Below are positions 63,362 to 64,000 of a stretch of 64,000 nt of DNA, piece after piece. Position 1 is the first letter of the stretch. Every line of letters begins with the position of its first letter. The stretch spans positions 62,001-126,000 of the forward strand of contig NZ_LSGQ01000028.1 of assembly GCF_001675285.1 (NCBI RefSeq). The letters are read 5' to 3'. This DNA is from Elizabethkingia miricola. GTDB taxonomy: Bacteria; Bacteroidota; Bacteroidia; Flavobacteriales; Weeksellaceae. The position numbers and the translations under genes were made by a program. The notes below the pieces were generated by a model that worked only from the letters and a program-made list of their open reading frames with translations, was not told where the DNA came from and ran no database searches.

Positions 63362-64000
63362 ATGGAAAATAAAAAGACGAACACCGCGATAGGCTTTATA
63401 TTCATCACAATGCTTATCGATATAACAGGATGGGGTATTATTATCCCGGTTATACCAAAGCTAATAGAAGAACTTATTCATGGTGATATCAGTGAAGCCG
63501 CAAAATATGGAGGCTGGCTAAGTTTTGCCTATGCATTTACCCAGTTTATATTTGCTCCTCTGGTGGGCAACCTTAGTGATAAATACGGGAGACGTCCCAT
63601 TATCCTGATATCTTTATTGGGGTTTGCGATAGATTATGTATTTCTGGCATTATCTCCAAATATTATCTGGTTATTTATCGGTCGTGTTATAGCGGGTATG
63701 ACGGGAGCAAGTATTACAACAGCCAGTGCTTATATCGCCGATATTAGTACAGAAGAAAACCGGGCAAAGAATTTCGGGCTTATTGGAGCTGCTTTTGGGA
63801 TGGGATTCATTATCGGACCTGTATTAGGCGGACTTTTAGGACAGTTTGGTTCCAGAGTTCCCTTTTACGCTGCGGCAGTTCTTTGTTTAATCAATTTCAT
63901 ATACGGTTACTTTATTCTTCCGGAATCTCTGGATAAAGATCACAGGAGAGAATTTGAATGGAAAAGAGCTAACCCTATAGGATCATTATTTATGCTGAAG
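63362..64000 (+). CDS. TCR/Tet-family MFS exporter, N-terminal part (continues past the window)
   Basis: The frame is open from the ATG at 63362 to the last base, 213 codons. [18 protein letters not shown] in TM1 and the motif-A loop [12 protein letters not shown] between TM2 and TM3 mark a drug:H+ antiporter of the TetA/TCR branch. [22 protein letters not shown] (motif B region) and [19 protein letters not shown] (motif C, antiporter) follow. Whether it exports tetracycline or another compound cannot be told. The C-terminal half is missing only because the window ends. Confidence 0.88.
   Translation, partial: MENKKTNTAIGFIFITMLIDITGWGIIIPVIPKLIEELIHGDISEAAKYGGWLSFAYAFTQFIFAPLVGNLSDKYGRRPIILISLLGFAIDYVFLALSPNIIWLFIGRVIAGMTGASITTASAYIADISTEENRAKNFGLIGAAFGMGFIIGPVLGGLLGQFGSRVPFYAAAVLCLINFIYGYFILPESLDKDHRREFEWKRANPIGSLFMLK

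Noticed and set aside
1-64000. CRISPR array, prophage or transposase
   Set aside because: No regularly spaced direct repeats, Cas genes, phage structural genes or transposase signatures were seen on either strand.

Overview
The window is AT-rich, densely packed DNA from a member of the Bacteroidota, most likely a flavobacterium of the Chryseobacterium/Elizabethkingia (Weeksellaceae) type. The evidence is the repeated -7 promoter element TAnnTTTG, the near absence of strong Shine-Dalgarno sequences, SPI/SPII exports ending in AQ or SC, a single-chain SecDF, two-chain TrpE/TrpG with separate TrpC and TrpF, and DUF7009/PepSY-like proteins typical of the phylum. The species is inferred, not proven.

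Layout. 1-2.4 kb: end of a polysaccharide deacetylase, a GT4 glycosyltransferase and a proline dehydrogenase. 2.6-10.1 kb: a complete minus-strand tryptophan operon, trpE-(four-helix protein)-trpG-trpD-trpC-trpF-trpB-trpA. It is headed by a Trp-Trp-Trp leader peptide and an attenuator hairpin. 10.1-17.9 kb: DUF695-like protein, amino-acid permease, DinB-like protein, and a large TPR protein paired with an outer-membrane beta-barrel. 17.9-25.7 kb: accessory region beginning at tRNA-Arg(CCG), with a frameshifted secreted lipoprotein/partner pair, a hydrolase plus S41 peptidase pair, another S41 peptidase and unknown proteins.

26.0-39.0 kb: a molybdenum-cofactor superlocus. The plus-strand half carries TSUP exporter, moaD, moaE, fdhD, a DUF7009 gene, a YdeP-type molybdo-oxidoreductase, a small sulfite-oxidase-fold protein and a bestrophin. 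The minus-strand half carries moaA-moeA-(YhcG nuclease)-moaC-mobA-moeB. The same 15-bp sequence lies upstream of both halves. 39.1-48.6 kb: regulators, a bacteriocin-like peptide, acetyltransferases, hydrolases and unknowns. 48.7-64 kb: alpha-L-fucosidase with a duplicated C-terminal domain, TypA/BipA, PepSY-like protein, amino-acid permease, a second lipoprotein/partner pair with a JAMM protease domain, HemN-like enzyme, L,D-transpeptidase-like protein, SecDF and the start of a TetA-like MFS exporter.

The most unusual items are: (1) the two lipoproteins at 18.6-19.9 and 55.6-57.1 kb, which share an N-terminal architecture but end in unrelated enzyme-like domains and each precede a different small envelope protein, as in a polymorphic effector family; (2) the trp leader/attenuator; (3) a four-helix (23S IVS-type) gene inside the trp operon whose ends form a 13-bp inverted repeat; (4) the shared motif bracketing the Moco superlocus; and (5) a dispersed MITE-like palindromic repeat. 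No CRISPR array, prophage, transposase or rRNA was found.
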